Notes: generated by a model from the letters alone, not told the origin. DNA of 44,334 bases from JAZOXB01 sp040096185 (GCF_040096185.1 NZ_JBBMFF010000175.1:1-44334); one strand, 5' to 3'. Positions 30,277 through 39,657 are shown, counted from the first letter of the stretch. Program-made: numbers and translations.

Positions 30277-32006
30277 GCGTTCTGCGCCTCCTTCGGGAAC
30301 TGGGAATAGTAGATCTCCTGATAGACCGGGCACGATTCGAGCAGCTCGGCATGTGTGCCCTGCCCGACGAGCGCGCCGTCATCCAGCACAAGGATCTGAT
30401 CGGCATACTGGATGGAGGCCGCGCGCTGCGACACGAGGAACACGGTGACATTCGCGTCGTGAGCGCGGATGGCCTTGCGCAGGCGCGCGTCCGTGGCATA
30501 GTCCAGCGCGGAGGCGCTGTCGTCCAGAATGAGAATTTCCGGATCGCGCACGAGCGCGCGGGCGACGGTCAGGCGCTGCCGCTGGCCGCCGGAGAGGTTC
30601 TTGCCGCCCTGCGCGACCTCGGCATTCAGCCCGCCCTCGCGGGTTGAGACAAATTCTGCCGCCTGCGAGGTCTCGAGCGCGACCTGAAGCTCGGCCTCCG
30701 TTGCGTCCTCCTTGCCCCAGCGAAGATTCTCCGCGATGGTCCCGGCAAACAGGACGGCCTTCTGCGGCACGATGCCGATCTTGCTGCGCAGCTGCCCGGC
30801 AGGATAGTCGCGCACGTCGACGCCGTCGACGAGGATGCGCCCGGCCGTCGCGTCATAGAAGCGGGGAATGAGATTGACAAGCGAGGACTTGCCGGAGCCC
30901 GTGCCGCCGATGATGCCGACGGTCTGGCCGCGCCGCACGCGGAAGCTCAGGCCGGACAGCGACTCTGCGCCCGCGCCGCCGTAGCGCAGCGCGACATTTT
31001 CGAACACGACTGCGTCCTGTGCAGTGGGATCATCCTGAGCGGGCTCGCCCGGGAACGTCATACTCGAATTCTCGTCAAACACGCTTTCGATGCGGCGGGC
31101 GCAGGCAGCCGCCTTCGTGATCGTAATGATCAGGTTCGCGAGCTTGATGAGCTCGACCAGGATCTGGGACATGTAATTGACGAGCGCCACGACCTGGCCC
31201 TGCGTCAGCGCGCCGCGCTCGACCTGCCACGCGCCCGTCCAGATCAGGGCGACGATCGCGCTGTTGATGAGGACGTAGGTCAGGGGGTTCATCAAGGCGG
31301 AAATGCGGCCCACAAAGAGCTGCAGACGCGTCAGGCTCTCATTCTCCTCTGCAAACTGTGCCGTCTCCTCAGCCTCCTTGTGGAAGGCGCGGATGACGCG
31401 CACGCCGCTGAGATTCTCGCGTGTGCGGCGCAGCAGGCGGTCCAGCCCGGCCTGTGCACGGCGGTAGAGCGGCATGGTCAGCAGCATGATGCCGAACACG
31501 ACGACGGACAGCAGGGGAATGGCCACCGCAAAGACGAGCGCAGAGCGGACGTCGATGGTAAAGGCCATGACCATCGCGCCGAACACGATAAACGGTGAGC
31601 GCAGGAACAGGCGCAGCACCAGATTCACGCCGGACTGCAGCTGATTGACGTCGCTCGTCATACGCGTGATGAGCGAGGCCGTGCCGAGATGGTCCATCTC
31701 GCTGTAGGACAGGCTCTGGATATGGCGGAACAGAGCGGATTTCAGCCCGGCCGCAAAGCCGACGGCGGCCTTCGCCGCGAAATACTGCGCCGTGATGGAG
31801 CAGATGAGGCCGATGAGCGCCAGACCGACCATCAGCAGCACCATACGGACGATGTAATGAACGTCGCCCGTGGCGATGCCGACGTCGATGATCTTCGTGA
31901 CGACAAGCGGCACGAGCAGCTCGAACGAAGCCTCGAGCAGCTTGAACAGCGGCCCTAGAATGCTCTCTTTTTTATAATCCTTCAAATAGACCAGCAGCTT
32001 TTTCAT
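30273..32006 (-). CDS. Heterodimeric ABC exporter, degenerate half
   Basis: A 577-residue membrane-ATPase chain. Walker A GGTGSGKSSL and signature LSGGQRQ are intact. But Walker B reads LILDDSASALD, with Asp where the catalytic Glu should be, and the switch His is replaced by Gln (VFLVSQRAASI). This is the pattern of BmrC or TM287: one dead site per dimer. The chain precedes the canonical half in the operon. It starts with KKLLVYLKDYKKESILGPLF, with GAGGTG upstream. Confidence 0.93.
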   Translation of the reverse strand: MKKLLVYLKDYKKESILGPLFKLLEASFELLVPLVVTKIIDVGIATGDVHYIVRMVLLMVGLALIGLICSITAQYFAAKAAVGFAAGLKSALFRHIQSLSYSEMDHLGTASLITRMTSDVNQLQSGVNLVLRLFLRSPFIVFGAMVMAFTIDVRSALVFAVAIPLLSVVVFGIMLLTMPLYRRAQAGLDRLLRRTRENLSGVRVIRAFHKEAEETAQFAEENESLTRLQLFVGRISALMNPLTYVLINSAIVALIWTGAWQVERGALTQGQVVALVNYMSQILVELIKLANLIITITKAAACARRIESVFDENSSMTFPGEPAQDDPTAQDAVVFENVALRYGGAGAESLSGLSFRVRRGQTVGIIGGTGSGKSSLVNLIPRFYDATAGRILVDGVDVRDYPAGQLRSKIGIVPQKAVLFAGTIAENLRWGKEDATEAELQVALETSQAAEFVSTREGGLNAEVAQGGKNLSGGQRQRLTVARALVRDPEILILDDSASALDYATDARLRKAIRAHDANVTVFLVSQRAASIQYADQILVLDDGALVGQGTHAELLESCPVYQEIYYSQFPKEAQNA

Positions 32007-32051
32007 GCTTCACCTCACGCCCCGCAGGGCAAATGTTTTTCCCAAATATTT

Positions 32052-32057
32052 AGTATA
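32052..32057 (-). promoter_or_regulatory. Probable -10 of the ABC exporter operon
   Basis: Minus strand TATACT with TGC directly before it (extended -10). No good -35 at 17 bases (TGTTCA). It lies about 45 bases upstream of the start codon. Confidence 0.5.
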
Positions 32058-32083
32058 GCATATCCGCCGCAGTTTGAACAGAC

Positions 32084-32158
32084 CCACTTCCGGCAAAAGC
32101 AGCCTCCCTGCAGGAGGCCATCGACCACATGAAGAAGCTGAAAAAATATCTGGAGTAA
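32084..32158 (+). pseudogene. 3' remnant of a regulator-like gene
   Basis: One plus-strand frame reads AASLQEAIDHMKKLKKYLE then TAA, an amphipathic helical end like the C-terminus of MerR-family regulators. An in-frame stop (TGA at 32081-32083) lies 24 codons upstream and there is no start codon or ribosome site. It is probably a scrap of a lost gene. Coding origin is inferred only from the helical, Lys/Glu-rich translation. Confidence 0.4.
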
Positions 32159-32323
32159 AAGAAAACCGGGCTCCCGGGGAAGGGGAGTCCGGCGTGATTA
32201 TTTCTTCTTTGACAGATGCCATAACTTCTTCCTTCCCGCAGTAAGAAAAGGAGAAATTGAGAAGGTCTGTTGTCCATTTGTTGTCCAAGGTGAAAACGCC
32301 CAGTACAAAACAGACTGAAAAGT
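32159..32323. other. Gene-free stretch with a short direct repeat
   Basis: No credible gene. The word TGTTGTCCA occurs twice 12 bases apart (CTGTTGTCCATTTGTTGTCC, from 32265). An open frame on the minus strand (32010-32411) runs through the tRNA and terminator and is not believable. The stretch lies on the 3' side of tRNA-Ala, where integrative elements commonly insert, so it may be a scar. Confidence 0.4.
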
Positions 32324-32324
32324 A

Positions 32325-32360
32325 TAGAAAAACACTCGATTTCAAGTGAAATCGAGTGTT
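32325..32360 (-). terminator. Terminator of tRNA-Ala
   Basis: Stem AACACTCGATTTC (32331-32343) with GAAATCGAGTGTT (32348-32360), loop AAGT; the minus strand continues into TTTTTCT. Confidence 0.9.
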
Positions 32361-32362
32361 TT

Positions 32363-32438
<76 letters not shown>

Positions 32439-32478
32439 ATATGAACTTTTCTTGTGTCGTTTCCCTCAGTGCACGGGT

Positions 32479-32507
32479 ATTATATCAAACCTCCCGCCAA
32501 ATTGCAA
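32479..32507 (-). promoter_or_regulatory. Promoter of tRNA-Ala
   Basis: Minus strand TTGCAA (32502-32507), 17 bases, TATAAT (32479-32484), TGA before the -10. Confidence 0.88.
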
Positions 32508-32597
32508 GTACTTTTTTCAAATTTTTTGATTTTTTTCGGCAGGAAAATTTGACGTCAGAATACAGATTCAAAAGTTCATATTAAAACGATATATTTC

Positions 32598-33434
32598 CTA
32601 TTTCCCTTGCTGCGATCTTCGCTCGAACAGCAGGCAATTGAGCACGCCGCCATAGAACAGAATGGACATGCACACATAAAGCCACAGCATGGCCATGGCG
32701 ATGCCGGCAAGGCTGCCGTAAAACACGGAGTAGGAGCCGAAGTGCTGCACATAGACGGAGAACAGCGATGAAAACACCAGCCAGCCGAGCGAGGCACCGG
32801 CTGCACCCGGCAGCGCGCGGAGCAGGGGAATGCGGCGGTTCGGGAAAACGCACAGGATCGCCCAGAACAGCAGCGTCAGCAGGGCAAACAGCACAAGGCC
32901 CCGGAAGCGAAGCACGCGCGACAGCAGGCGCAGGATCGGCACATGCTTTCCGGCGATCCACGCGGTAAGCTGGCTGCCGAAGACATGCAGCACCAGCGTC
33001 AGCAGGAGGGCGGCAAGCAGCAGCACGGTATAAAGCACGCTGACCAGCCGCGTATAGACATAGCCGCGGCTCTCGCGTTCACCGTAGATCGCGTTCAGGC
33101 CGGTCTTGATGCAGTAAACACCACGGGAGGACGACCAGATGGCCATAATGGCCGAAACCGGGATAAGCGTGAGGGACGAATTGCTCCCGAGGTCCCGGAT
33201 GACCCACTCCAGCGCAGGTTCAAACACGGAAGGGATCACGCCGTGCAGGGCAGAGAGCAGGTGCGCCTCCGTCAGGCCGGTGTGCGGCAGCAGCGCCAGA
33301 ACGAGCAAAATTGCAGGGAAGACGGACAGCACCAGATAAAACGACGCATTTGCGGCATAGAGCGGAACGCGGAACAAAGCGATCCGGCGGATGAAGCGGA
33401 CGGGAGCCGCGAGCCGATCTGGCATTCTTTTCAT
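32598..33434 (-). CDS. YihY/BrkB-family membrane protein
   Basis: A 278-residue inner-membrane protein with six or seven hydrophobic segments (first ANASFYLVLSVFPAILLVLALL). The YihY/virulence-factor BrkB family is uncharacterised; it is sometimes named as ribonuclease BN by error. Conserved FYLVLSVFPAILL, the GVYCIKTGLNAIYGE segment, and SYSVFYGSLAGIAMAMLWLYVCMSILFYGGVLNC are present. Start at 33434 is placed by GGAGGGAG; a longer frame adds a non-homologous leader. It is divergent from the next gene. Confidence 0.88.
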   Translation of the reverse strand: MKRMPDRLAAPVRFIRRIALFRVPLYAANASFYLVLSVFPAILLVLALLPHTGLTEAHLLSALHGVIPSVFEPALEWVIRDLGSNSSLTLIPVSAIMAIWSSSRGVYCIKTGLNAIYGERESRGYVYTRLVSVLYTVLLLAALLLTLVLHVFGSQLTAWIAGKHVPILRLLSRVLRFRGLVLFALLTLLFWAILCVFPNRRIPLLRALPGAAGASLGWLVFSSLFSVYVQHFGSYSVFYGSLAGIAMAMLWLYVCMSILFYGGVLNCLLFERRSQQGK

Positions 33435-33461
33435 TTTATATCTCCCTCCGGCGAAGTTCAT

Positions 33462-33490
33462 TTGACAAAGAAACGGAACGATGGTATACT
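33462..33490 (+). promoter_or_regulatory. Promoter of the sugar-isomerase-like gene
   Basis: TTGACA (33462-33467), 17 bases, TATACT (33485-33490), TGG before the -10. A very strong promoter. It may serve several genes downstream, as no terminator is evident until well after rmlA. Confidence 0.9.
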
Positions 33491-33531
33491 GAATTGGAAA
33501 AAGAGAATGCGGCAAAGGAGGCACGGACATC

Positions 33532-34422
33532 GTGCATTTCATCAGCAGCGCCATGGCAAGCTTCTGCCTGGAGACCACCGTCGAGGATGCGATGCAGACG
33601 GTGCGGGACGCGGGGTTCGACAGCCTCGATTTCCCGCTGAGCGTATACAGCCGCCCGCAGGACGCGCCGCTGCGCGGAGACAACTGGCGCCAGTGGGCGC
33701 GCGGGGTGCGCCGCACGGCGGACCGGATCGGGCTGCCCATCACGCAGGCACACGCCTCCTGGGAGCAGGCCATTCCGGACGACCTGCACTACGAATCACC
33801 TTATGAAATCTATGAGCGGACGATGGAGGCCTGCGCCATCCTCGGCTGCCGCCAGCTGATCTTCCATCCGGTGCTGTATCTGCACCGCATGCCGGACCGC
33901 AGCCTCTGGCCGCGCATCCACGACTGGAACGTCCGCTGGTTCCACGAGCTTTTGCCGCTGGCGGAGAAGTTCGACATTGTGATCAATCTGGAAAACACGT
34001 TCGACTATCGCCATCTGCAGCAGCCGGGCGACGCGCCCGTGCCCTACACAACGGCGCAGGACATGCTGGAGCTCGTCTACGGCATCGGCTCGAACCGTGT
34101 GCAGCTGTGCCTCGACACCGGCCATGCCCACATCAGCGGGCAGGACGTGCCGGAGATGATCCGTGCGTGGCGCGGCAATCTGGCCACGCTGCATCTGAAC
34201 GACAACTACGGCCTGATCCGGCCGGTCTTTGAGGACCTGCATCTGTTCCCCGGCTACGGAACGCTGGAGTGGAAGCCGATCTTCGACGCCCTGCGGGACA
34301 TCCGCTTCCGCGGTGTCCTGAACATTGAGCCGGTCGTGGAGCTGGCGCGTATGCCGCGGGCCGTCCGCATCATCCAGCTGCGGGCCGCAGCCCAGACGCT
34401 GCAGGTGCTTGCAGAATTATAA
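33532..34422 (+). CDS. Sugar phosphate isomerase/epimerase-like TIM barrel
   Basis: A 296-residue protein of the AP-endonuclease-2 TIM-barrel superfamily, which includes xylose isomerase-like enzymes. Metal ligand strands are visible: LIFHPVLYL, IVINLENTFD (Glu), LCLDTGHAHISG (Asp and His), ATLHLNDNYG (His), and LNIEPV (Glu). These residues would hold a divalent metal and catalyse sugar isomerisation or epimerisation; the substrate is unknown. The start is GTG at 33532, 10 bases after AAAGGAGG (33514-33521). Confidence 0.85.
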   Translation: MHFISSAMASFCLETTVEDAMQTVRDAGFDSLDFPLSVYSRPQDAPLRGDNWRQWARGVRRTADRIGLPITQAHASWEQAIPDDLHYESPYEIYERTMEACAILGCRQLIFHPVLYLHRMPDRSLWPRIHDWNVRWFHELLPLAEKFDIVINLENTFDYRHLQQPGDAPVPYTTAQDMLELVYGIGSNRVQLCLDTGHAHISGQDVPEMIRAWRGNLATLHLNDNYGLIRPVFEDLHLFPGYGTLEWKPIFDALRDIRFRGVLNIEPVVELARMPRAVRIIQLRAAAQTLQVLAEL

Positions 34423-34482
34423 TCCTAGTATACCACAAACCGGTGCGGAAGAAAAGCGGTTTGCGCAGAGGGGGCGCGGCGA

Positions 34483-34962
34483 GTGGAGAAAAATACGCAT
34501 ACGCCGCGTCCGCTGCATCTTGCACAGGCGGAGCCTCTGCTGCGGGAGCGGCTGGAAGCAACCGTCATGCTGACCGTGACGGGCGGAAGCATGCTGCCGC
34601 TTCTGGCCGGCGGCCGTGACCGCGTAACGCTCGGCCCCGTGCCGGAGCGTCTGCGCCGGGGTGAGGTCCTGCTCTACCGCCGCGCCGACGGCAGCTATGT
34701 GCTGCATCGCCTGACCGGCTTCGGGCAGGACGGCACGCTCGTTTTCTGCGGGGACCGCCAGACCGAGCCGGAGCGGGGGATCCGGCCGGAGCAGGTCATC
34801 GCGCGGGCTGTGGCCTTCGAACGAAAAGGACATTTTTTTACGCGCAGGGCGCCCGGCTACCGGGTCTACTGCGCGCTGTGGCCGCGCCTGCGCTGGTGCA
34901 GGCAGGCGATCTTCCACCTGCGGGCAGTCCTGCCGGGGAACGGCAGGAAAGGGCAGAAATGA
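34483..34962 (+). CDS. S24/S26-like peptidase
   Basis: A 159-residue protein with the serine-peptidase hallmark VTGGSMLPLL (Ser near residue 36) and the strand RGEVLLYRRADGSYVLHRLTGF, followed by FCGDRQTEPERGI. This is the SipW/S24/S26 layout with His in place of the usual Lys. There is no clear N-terminal membrane anchor; a hydrophobic stretch is lacking, so it may be soluble. In Clostridia such proteins are often linked with polysaccharide genes, as here. Its target is unknown. GTG start at 34483 with GAGGGGG upstream. Confidence 0.7.
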   Translation: MEKNTHTPRPLHLAQAEPLLRERLEATVMLTVTGGSMLPLLAGGRDRVTLGPVPERLRRGEVLLYRRADGSYVLHRLTGFGQDGTLVFCGDRQTEPERGIRPEQVIARAVAFERKGHFFTRRAPGYRVYCALWPRLRWCRQAIFHLRAVLPGNGRKGQK

Positions 34963-34972
34963 GAGAGAGTCT

Positions 34973-36865
34973 ATGAAACAACGCAAATCCGAAATCAACT
35001 GGAAGCTCGTCGTCCGCGTCGCATGCCTGATGCTGCTCGACGTCATGCTGCTGTATCTGGCATGCCTGCTGGCGCTGCTGTCGCGATTCGACCTCAGTAT
35101 CCACACACTCATGCGCGACAGCGGCTTTTTGCCTGCACTGCATGCGGCTTTCCCGTGGGTGGCGATTGGCATGATCGCCCTGTTCATCCCGCTGAAGCTC
35201 TACAGCAGCCTCTGGGAATTTGCCGGGGTCGAGGAGCTGCTGCACATTCTGTGTGCCTGCTTCCTGTTTGCCGCCGCGACGCTGCTGCTGATCCTGTTCG
35301 GCGTGCTCGACCTGCCGCGCAGCTTCCCGGTTCTGGCCGGGCTGTATCTGGTGGCGCTGCTCAGTGCATCACGCTTTTCCTATCGTCTCATCCGCACGAT
35401 CCTGCACCGCTCCGGCAGCGAGAAGCGCAAGAAGCGCACGATGCTCATCGGTGCAGGCAGTGCCGGCATGCTCGTGCTGCGGGAATTCCAGACGAGCGAA
35501 AATTCCCAGAACAACGTGGTGTGCGTCATCGACGACGACCGCGACAAGCTCGGCAAGTACATTCGCAACGTCAAGATCGCCGGAACGCGGGACGACATTG
35601 TCGCACTGGCACAGTCCCGCCGCATCGAAGAGATCGTGCTGGCCATTCCGACGGCAGCCGTGCGCGAACGGCGAAATATTCTGCAGCTTTGCCAAAAGAC
35701 AGGCTGCCGCCTGAAGATCCTGCCGGGCATTTATCAGCTGGCAAACGGCGAGGTCAACATCCAGAAGATCCGCAATGTGGACGTGCAGGACCTGCTCGGC
35801 CGCGACTGCGTGGGGGTCGACCTCTCCCAGATCGCGGGCTACCTGTCCGGCAAGACGATCCTCGTCACGGGCGGCGGCGGTTCCATCGGCAGTGAGCTCT
35901 GCCGCCAGATCGCGCGTCATACGCCGAAGCGCCTTGTGTTGCTGGATATCTATGAAAACAACGCCTATGCCATCGAGCAGGAGCTGCACCGCACACACCC
36001 GGAGCTGGACCTTGCCGTGTGTATCGTCTCCGTGCGCGACGAAATGCGGGTCAGCTCCCTGTTTGCGCAGTACCGGCCGGACATCGTGTTCCACGCTGCG
36101 GCGCACAAGCATGTGCCGCTGATGGAGGGAAGCCCGAACGAGGCCATTAAAAATAACGTATTCGGAACGCTCCATGTGGCGCAGGCTGCGGACCGCTACG
36201 GCACGGAGACCTTCGTGCTCATCTCGACGGATAAGGCCGTGAACCCGACGAACGTCATGGGTGCGAGCAAGCGCGTCTGCGAGATGATCGTGCAGACCAT
36301 GGCGGAGCGCTCCAAAACAAAATTCGTGGCCGTGCGCTTCGGCAATGTCCTCGGCAGCAACGGCAGCGTCATCCCGCTGTTCCGGCGGCAGATCGAGGAG
36401 GGCGGCCCCGTAACCGTGACGCACCCGGACATCATCCGCTATTTTATGACGATCCCTGAGGCGGTATCCCTCGTGCTGCAGGCGGGCGCTTATGCCGGCC
36501 GCGGCGAGATTTTCGTGCTGGATATGGGCGAGCCGGTCCGCATTGACGATCTGGCCCGCAACCTCATCCGCCTTTCCGGCTTTGAGCCGGATGTGGATAT
36601 CGAGGTCCGCTATACCGGCCTGCGCCCCGGTGAGAAGCTCTATGAAGAGATGCTCATGCAGGAAGAGGGGCTTCGCTCCACGCCGAACCATCTGATCCAT
36701 ATCGGCCGTCCGCTGGACATCGACGTTCCTGCCTTTGAGCGGCAGCTCACGGCCCTTGCAGCGGCCTGCCGGGAAAATTCACCCGCGATCCGGACGCTGC
36801 TGGCGCAGGTCGTGCCGACCTATCACCCGGAGGCAGGCGGAAGACCGGCCGCGAACGTGTCATAA
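34973..36865 (+). CDS. CapD/EpsC-type nucleotide-sugar 4,6-dehydratase
   Basis: A 630-residue membrane protein. The first 120 residues hold four membrane helices (LMLLDVMLLYLACLLALLSR, VAIGMIALFIPLKLY, CACFLFAAATLLLILFGVL and a fourth). A CoA-binding-like Rossmann domain follows (TMLIGAGSAGMLVLREF). The main domain is a short-chain dehydrogenase: GGGGSIGSELCRQIA binds NAD, and STDKAVNPTNVMGASKRVCE holds the MxxxK variant active site of the WbpM/PglF/CapD group. These enzymes make UDP-2-acetamido-2,6-dideoxy-4-hexulose, starting bacillosamine- or FucNAc-type sugars for surface glycans. It starts 10 bases after the peptidase. Confidence 0.93.
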   Translation: MKQRKSEINWKLVVRVACLMLLDVMLLYLACLLALLSRFDLSIHTLMRDSGFLPALHAAFPWVAIGMIALFIPLKLYSSLWEFAGVEELLHILCACFLFAAATLLLILFGVLDLPRSFPVLAGLYLVALLSASRFSYRLIRTILHRSGSEKRKKRTMLIGAGSAGMLVLREFQTSENSQNNVVCVIDDDRDKLGKYIRNVKIAGTRDDIVALAQSRRIEEIVLAIPTAAVRERRNILQLCQKTGCRLKILPGIYQLANGEVNIQKIRNVDVQDLLGRDCVGVDLSQIAGYLSGKTILVTGGGGSIGSELCRQIARHTPKRLVLLDIYENNAYAIEQELHRTHPELDLAVCIVSVRDEMRVSSLFAQYRPDIVFHAAAHKHVPLMEGSPNEAIKNNVFGTLHVAQAADRYGTETFVLISTDKAVNPTNVMGASKRVCEMIVQTMAERSKTKFVAVRFGNVLGSNGSVIPLFRRQIEEGGPVTVTHPDIIRYFMTIPEAVSLVLQAGAYAGRGEIFVLDMGEPVRIDDLARNLIRLSGFEPDVDIEVRYTGLRPGEKLYEEMLMQEEGLRSTPNHLIHIGRPLDIDVPAFERQLTALAAACRENSPAIRTLLAQVVPTYHPEAGGRPAANVS

Positions 36866-36948
36866 GTGCCGGGAGGAAACACAACGGTACGAGCGCCGGG
36901 ATACCCCGGCTTGCATATCATATTCAACATCATAGGGAGGACATTCGG

Positions 36949-37812
36949 ATGAAAGGTATCATTCTCGCTGGCGGCAAGGGCAGCCGCCTGTACCCCATGA
37001 CCCGCGCCGTTTCCAAACCCCTGATCCCGATCTATGACAAGCCGATGGTCTATTATCCGCTGAGCGTGCTGTTGATGGCGGGCATCCGCGACATCATGCT
37101 CATCACGGCTCCGGCGGACTGCGAGTCCTACCGCCGCCTGCTGGGAGACGGGTCTCAGTTTGGCATCCATGTGGAATACGGCGTGCAGCCGGTCGCCCGC
37201 GGCATTGCGGACGCTTTCCTCATCGCCGAGGAATTCATCGGCGGCGCGCCGTGCTGCCTTGTGCTGGGCGACAACATGTTTCACGGCGCGCAGCTCGAGC
37301 AGCTGCTCCGTGCCGCCGCTGTCCGGACGGAGGGCGCGACGGTCTTCGGCTATCCCGTGAAGAATCCGAGTGCCTACGGCGTCGTGGAATTCGACGCACA
37401 GGGTCAGGTCCTTTCCATCGAGGAAAAGCCGGAAAAGCCCAAGTCCCGCTATGCCGTCCCTGGCCTGTATTTCTATGACGGCGACGCGGCAAAGCTGGCG
37501 CACACCCTGCAGCCGTCCGCCCGCGGCGAGCTGGAGATCACGGCCCTCAACGAGCTGTATCTGCAGCAGGGGAGGCTCCATGTGGAGCTGATGGCCCGCG
37601 GCATGGCCTGGCTCGACACCGGCACGCCCGAGGGCATGCTCAATGCCGCGCAGTATGTAGAGGCCGTGCAGTCCCGGCAGGGACTTTATATTGCCTGTCC
37701 CGAGGAGATCGCCTGGGAGCAGGGATTCATTTCAGATGAGGAGGTCGCAGCACGGGGGCAGGAGCTCCGCATGACGGAGTATGGCCAGTATCTGCTGAGT
37801 CTCGTCAAGTAA
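36949..37812 (+). CDS. rmlA: Glucose-1-phosphate thymidylyltransferase
   Basis: A 287-residue enzyme that makes dTDP-glucose, the first step to dTDP-L-rhamnose. The nucleotide loop is KGIILAGGKGSRLYPMT, followed by SKPLIPIYDKPMVYYPLS. LGDNMFHG, EKPEKPKSRYAVPGLYFYD and WLDTGTPEGMLNAAQYVE are RmlA signatures. The rest of the rhamnose genes (rmlB, C, D) are not in the window. Start follows GGGAGGAC. It is probably on the same transcript as the dehydratase. Confidence 0.95.
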   Translation: MKGIILAGGKGSRLYPMTRAVSKPLIPIYDKPMVYYPLSVLLMAGIRDIMLITAPADCESYRRLLGDGSQFGIHVEYGVQPVARGIADAFLIAEEFIGGAPCCLVLGDNMFHGAQLEQLLRAAAVRTEGATVFGYPVKNPSAYGVVEFDAQGQVLSIEEKPEKPKSRYAVPGLYFYDGDAAKLAHTLQPSARGELEITALNELYLQQGRLHVELMARGMAWLDTGTPEGMLNAAQYVEAVQSRQGLYIACPEEIAWEQGFISDEEVAARGQELRMTEYGQYLLSLVK

Positions 37813-37821
37813 GGAAGCTTT

Positions 37822-39657
37822 ATGACAGAAAAGTTGGAACGCATCCTGCCCACCGTACAGAAGCCTGCGCGCTATGTGGGCGGGGAATATGGACAGACAA
37901 TGAAGGACAAGCGCAGCGTTGAGCTGCGCGTTGCCTTCTGCTTTCCGGATACCTATGAGATCGGCATGTCTAATCTCGGCATGCGCATCCTCTATGCGGT
38001 CATGAACCGCATGGAGGGCGTGTGGTGTGAGCGCGTCTTTGCCCCGTGGGGTGATATGGAGGATGCCATGCGCGCAAACGGCCTGCCGCTGTATGCGCTT
38101 GAGAGCGGCGACCCGGTGTCGGAGTTCGACCTCATTGCCTTTACCATCGGCTATGAGATGAGCTACACGAACGTGCTCAATATGCTGCGCCTGTCCGGCG
38201 TGCCGCTGCATGCGGCCGACCGCACGGGGCTGGAGCATATGGTCTTTGCGGGCGGCGCATGCGTGTATAACCCGGAGCCGTTGGCGGATTTCATCGATTT
38301 CTTCTCCGTCGGCGAGGGCGAGGAGAGCACGCCGGAAATTCTGGAGCTCTATCGCCGCGCCAAACGCGAGGGCTGGAGCAGATCGGAATTTCTCCGCGCC
38401 GTGGCGCAGATCGAGGGCGTGTATGTGCCGTCGCTGTACCGCCACGAGTGGAATGCCGACGGCACGCTGGCCTCGGTCACCCCGCTGGACGGCGCGCCTG
38501 CGCGCGTGACAAAGCGCATCGTGCAGGATCTGGATACGGCGCTCTATCCGACGGACGGCATCGTCCCGAATACGGAGATCGTCCATGACCGCTCGAATCT
38601 CGAGGTCATGCGCGGCTGCATCCGCGGCTGCCGCTTCTGCCAGGCGGGCTATACCTACCGCCCGGTGCGGCCCCGCTCGCCCGAGACGCTGCGCCGTCAG
38701 GCCATTGAGTCTCTGGAAAATTCCGGCTGCCATGAGATCACGCTTTCCAGCCTTTCAACATCCGACTACCGCGGCCTGCCGGAGCTGGCAGATGCCATGC
38801 TCGATTACTGCGCGCCGCGCAAGATCAATCTCTCGCTGCCGTCGCTGCGCGCGGACAATTTTTCCCGCGATCTCATGCTGCGGCTGCAGCAGGTGCGCAA
38901 GAGCGGCCTGACGTTCGCGCCGGAGGCCGGTACGCAGCGCCTGCGCGACGCCATCAATAAGAATGTCACGGAGCAGGAGATCCTCGATACCTGCGCCATC
39001 GCCTTTGAGGGCGGCTGGAACAATGTGAAGCTCTACTTCATGCTCGGCCTGCCCACGGAAACGGACGAGGATGTGCTCGGCATCGCGAAGCTCGTCTATG
39101 AGATTCTGAAAACGTGGCGCGAGCACGCCAGCAACAAAAAGCGCGGCGTGCGCATCCATGTGGCGACGGCCTTCTTCGTGCCGAAGCCGTTCACGCCCTT
39201 CCAGTGGGAAAAGCAGATCACGCCGGAGGAGTATCTCCGCCGCGCTCGCCTGCTCAAGGACAATATGCCGTCGAAGAGCATCGAGTATAACTGGCATGCC
39301 GCCGACCTGAGCCGCCTTGAGGCCGTTCTGGCCCGCGGAGACCGCCGCCTCGGCCCCGTGCTGGAGGAGGCCGTGCGCCGCGGCGCGCGGCTGGACGGCT
39401 GGGACGAATACTTCTCCTATCAAACGTGGCTGGACGCTTTCGCAGCCTGCGGCGTCGATCCGGAGTTCTATACGACGCGCGGCTTCGGCCTGGACGAGCT
39501 TCTTCCGTGGGACACGATCTCCGACGGCGTGAGCACGGGCTGCCTGCTGCGCGAGCGCGAGCGTGCCTACCGCTCCGAAACGACGCCCGACTGCCGGACG
39601 GCCTGCAACGGCTGCGGCGCGAACCGCCTTTTGAAGGGAGGGCGCTGCGATGCATAG
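37822..39657 (+). CDS. B12-binding-domain radical SAM protein, TIGR03960 type
   Basis: A 611-residue protein. A degenerate cobalamin-binding-like region comes first (VELRVAFCFPDTYEIGMSNLG), then a radical SAM core with C266-x3-C270-x2-C273 in MRGCIRGCRFCQAGY, which binds a 4Fe-4S cluster and cleaves S-adenosylmethionine. The C-terminal end has more Cys (CNGCGANRLLKGGRC). TIGR03960 proteins are conserved in Firmicutes with a TIGR03936 partner, often near rRNA- or RNA-modification genes; the substrate is unknown. The partner gene overlaps by eight bases. Confidence 0.93.
   Translation: MTEKLERILPTVQKPARYVGGEYGQTMKDKRSVELRVAFCFPDTYEIGMSNLGMRILYAVMNRMEGVWCERVFAPWGDMEDAMRANGLPLYALESGDPVSEFDLIAFTIGYEMSYTNVLNMLRLSGVPLHAADRTGLEHMVFAGGACVYNPEPLADFIDFFSVGEGEESTPEILELYRRAKREGWSRSEFLRAVAQIEGVYVPSLYRHEWNADGTLASVTPLDGAPARVTKRIVQDLDTALYPTDGIVPNTEIVHDRSNLEVMRGCIRGCRFCQAGYTYRPVRPRSPETLRRQAIESLENSGCHEITLSSLSTSDYRGLPELADAMLDYCAPRKINLSLPSLRADNFSRDLMLRLQQVRKSGLTFAPEAGTQRLRDAINKNVTEQEILDTCAIAFEGGWNNVKLYFMLGLPTETDEDVLGIAKLVYEILKTWREHASNKKRGVRIHVATAFFVPKPFTPFQWEKQITPEEYLRRARLLKDNMPSKSIEYNWHAADLSRLEAVLARGDRRLGPVLEEAVRRGARLDGWDEYFSYQTWLDAFAACGVDPEFYTTRGFGLDELLPWDTISDGVSTGCLLRERERAYRSETTPDCRTACNGCGANRLLKGGRCDA

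Noticed and set aside
34418..34432. TATAAT on the plus strand and a TGG-TATACT on the minus strand just after the isomerase-like gene
   Set aside because: Neither has a credible -35 at 16-18 bases. An internal promoter for the peptidase gene or an antisense start is possible but unsupported.
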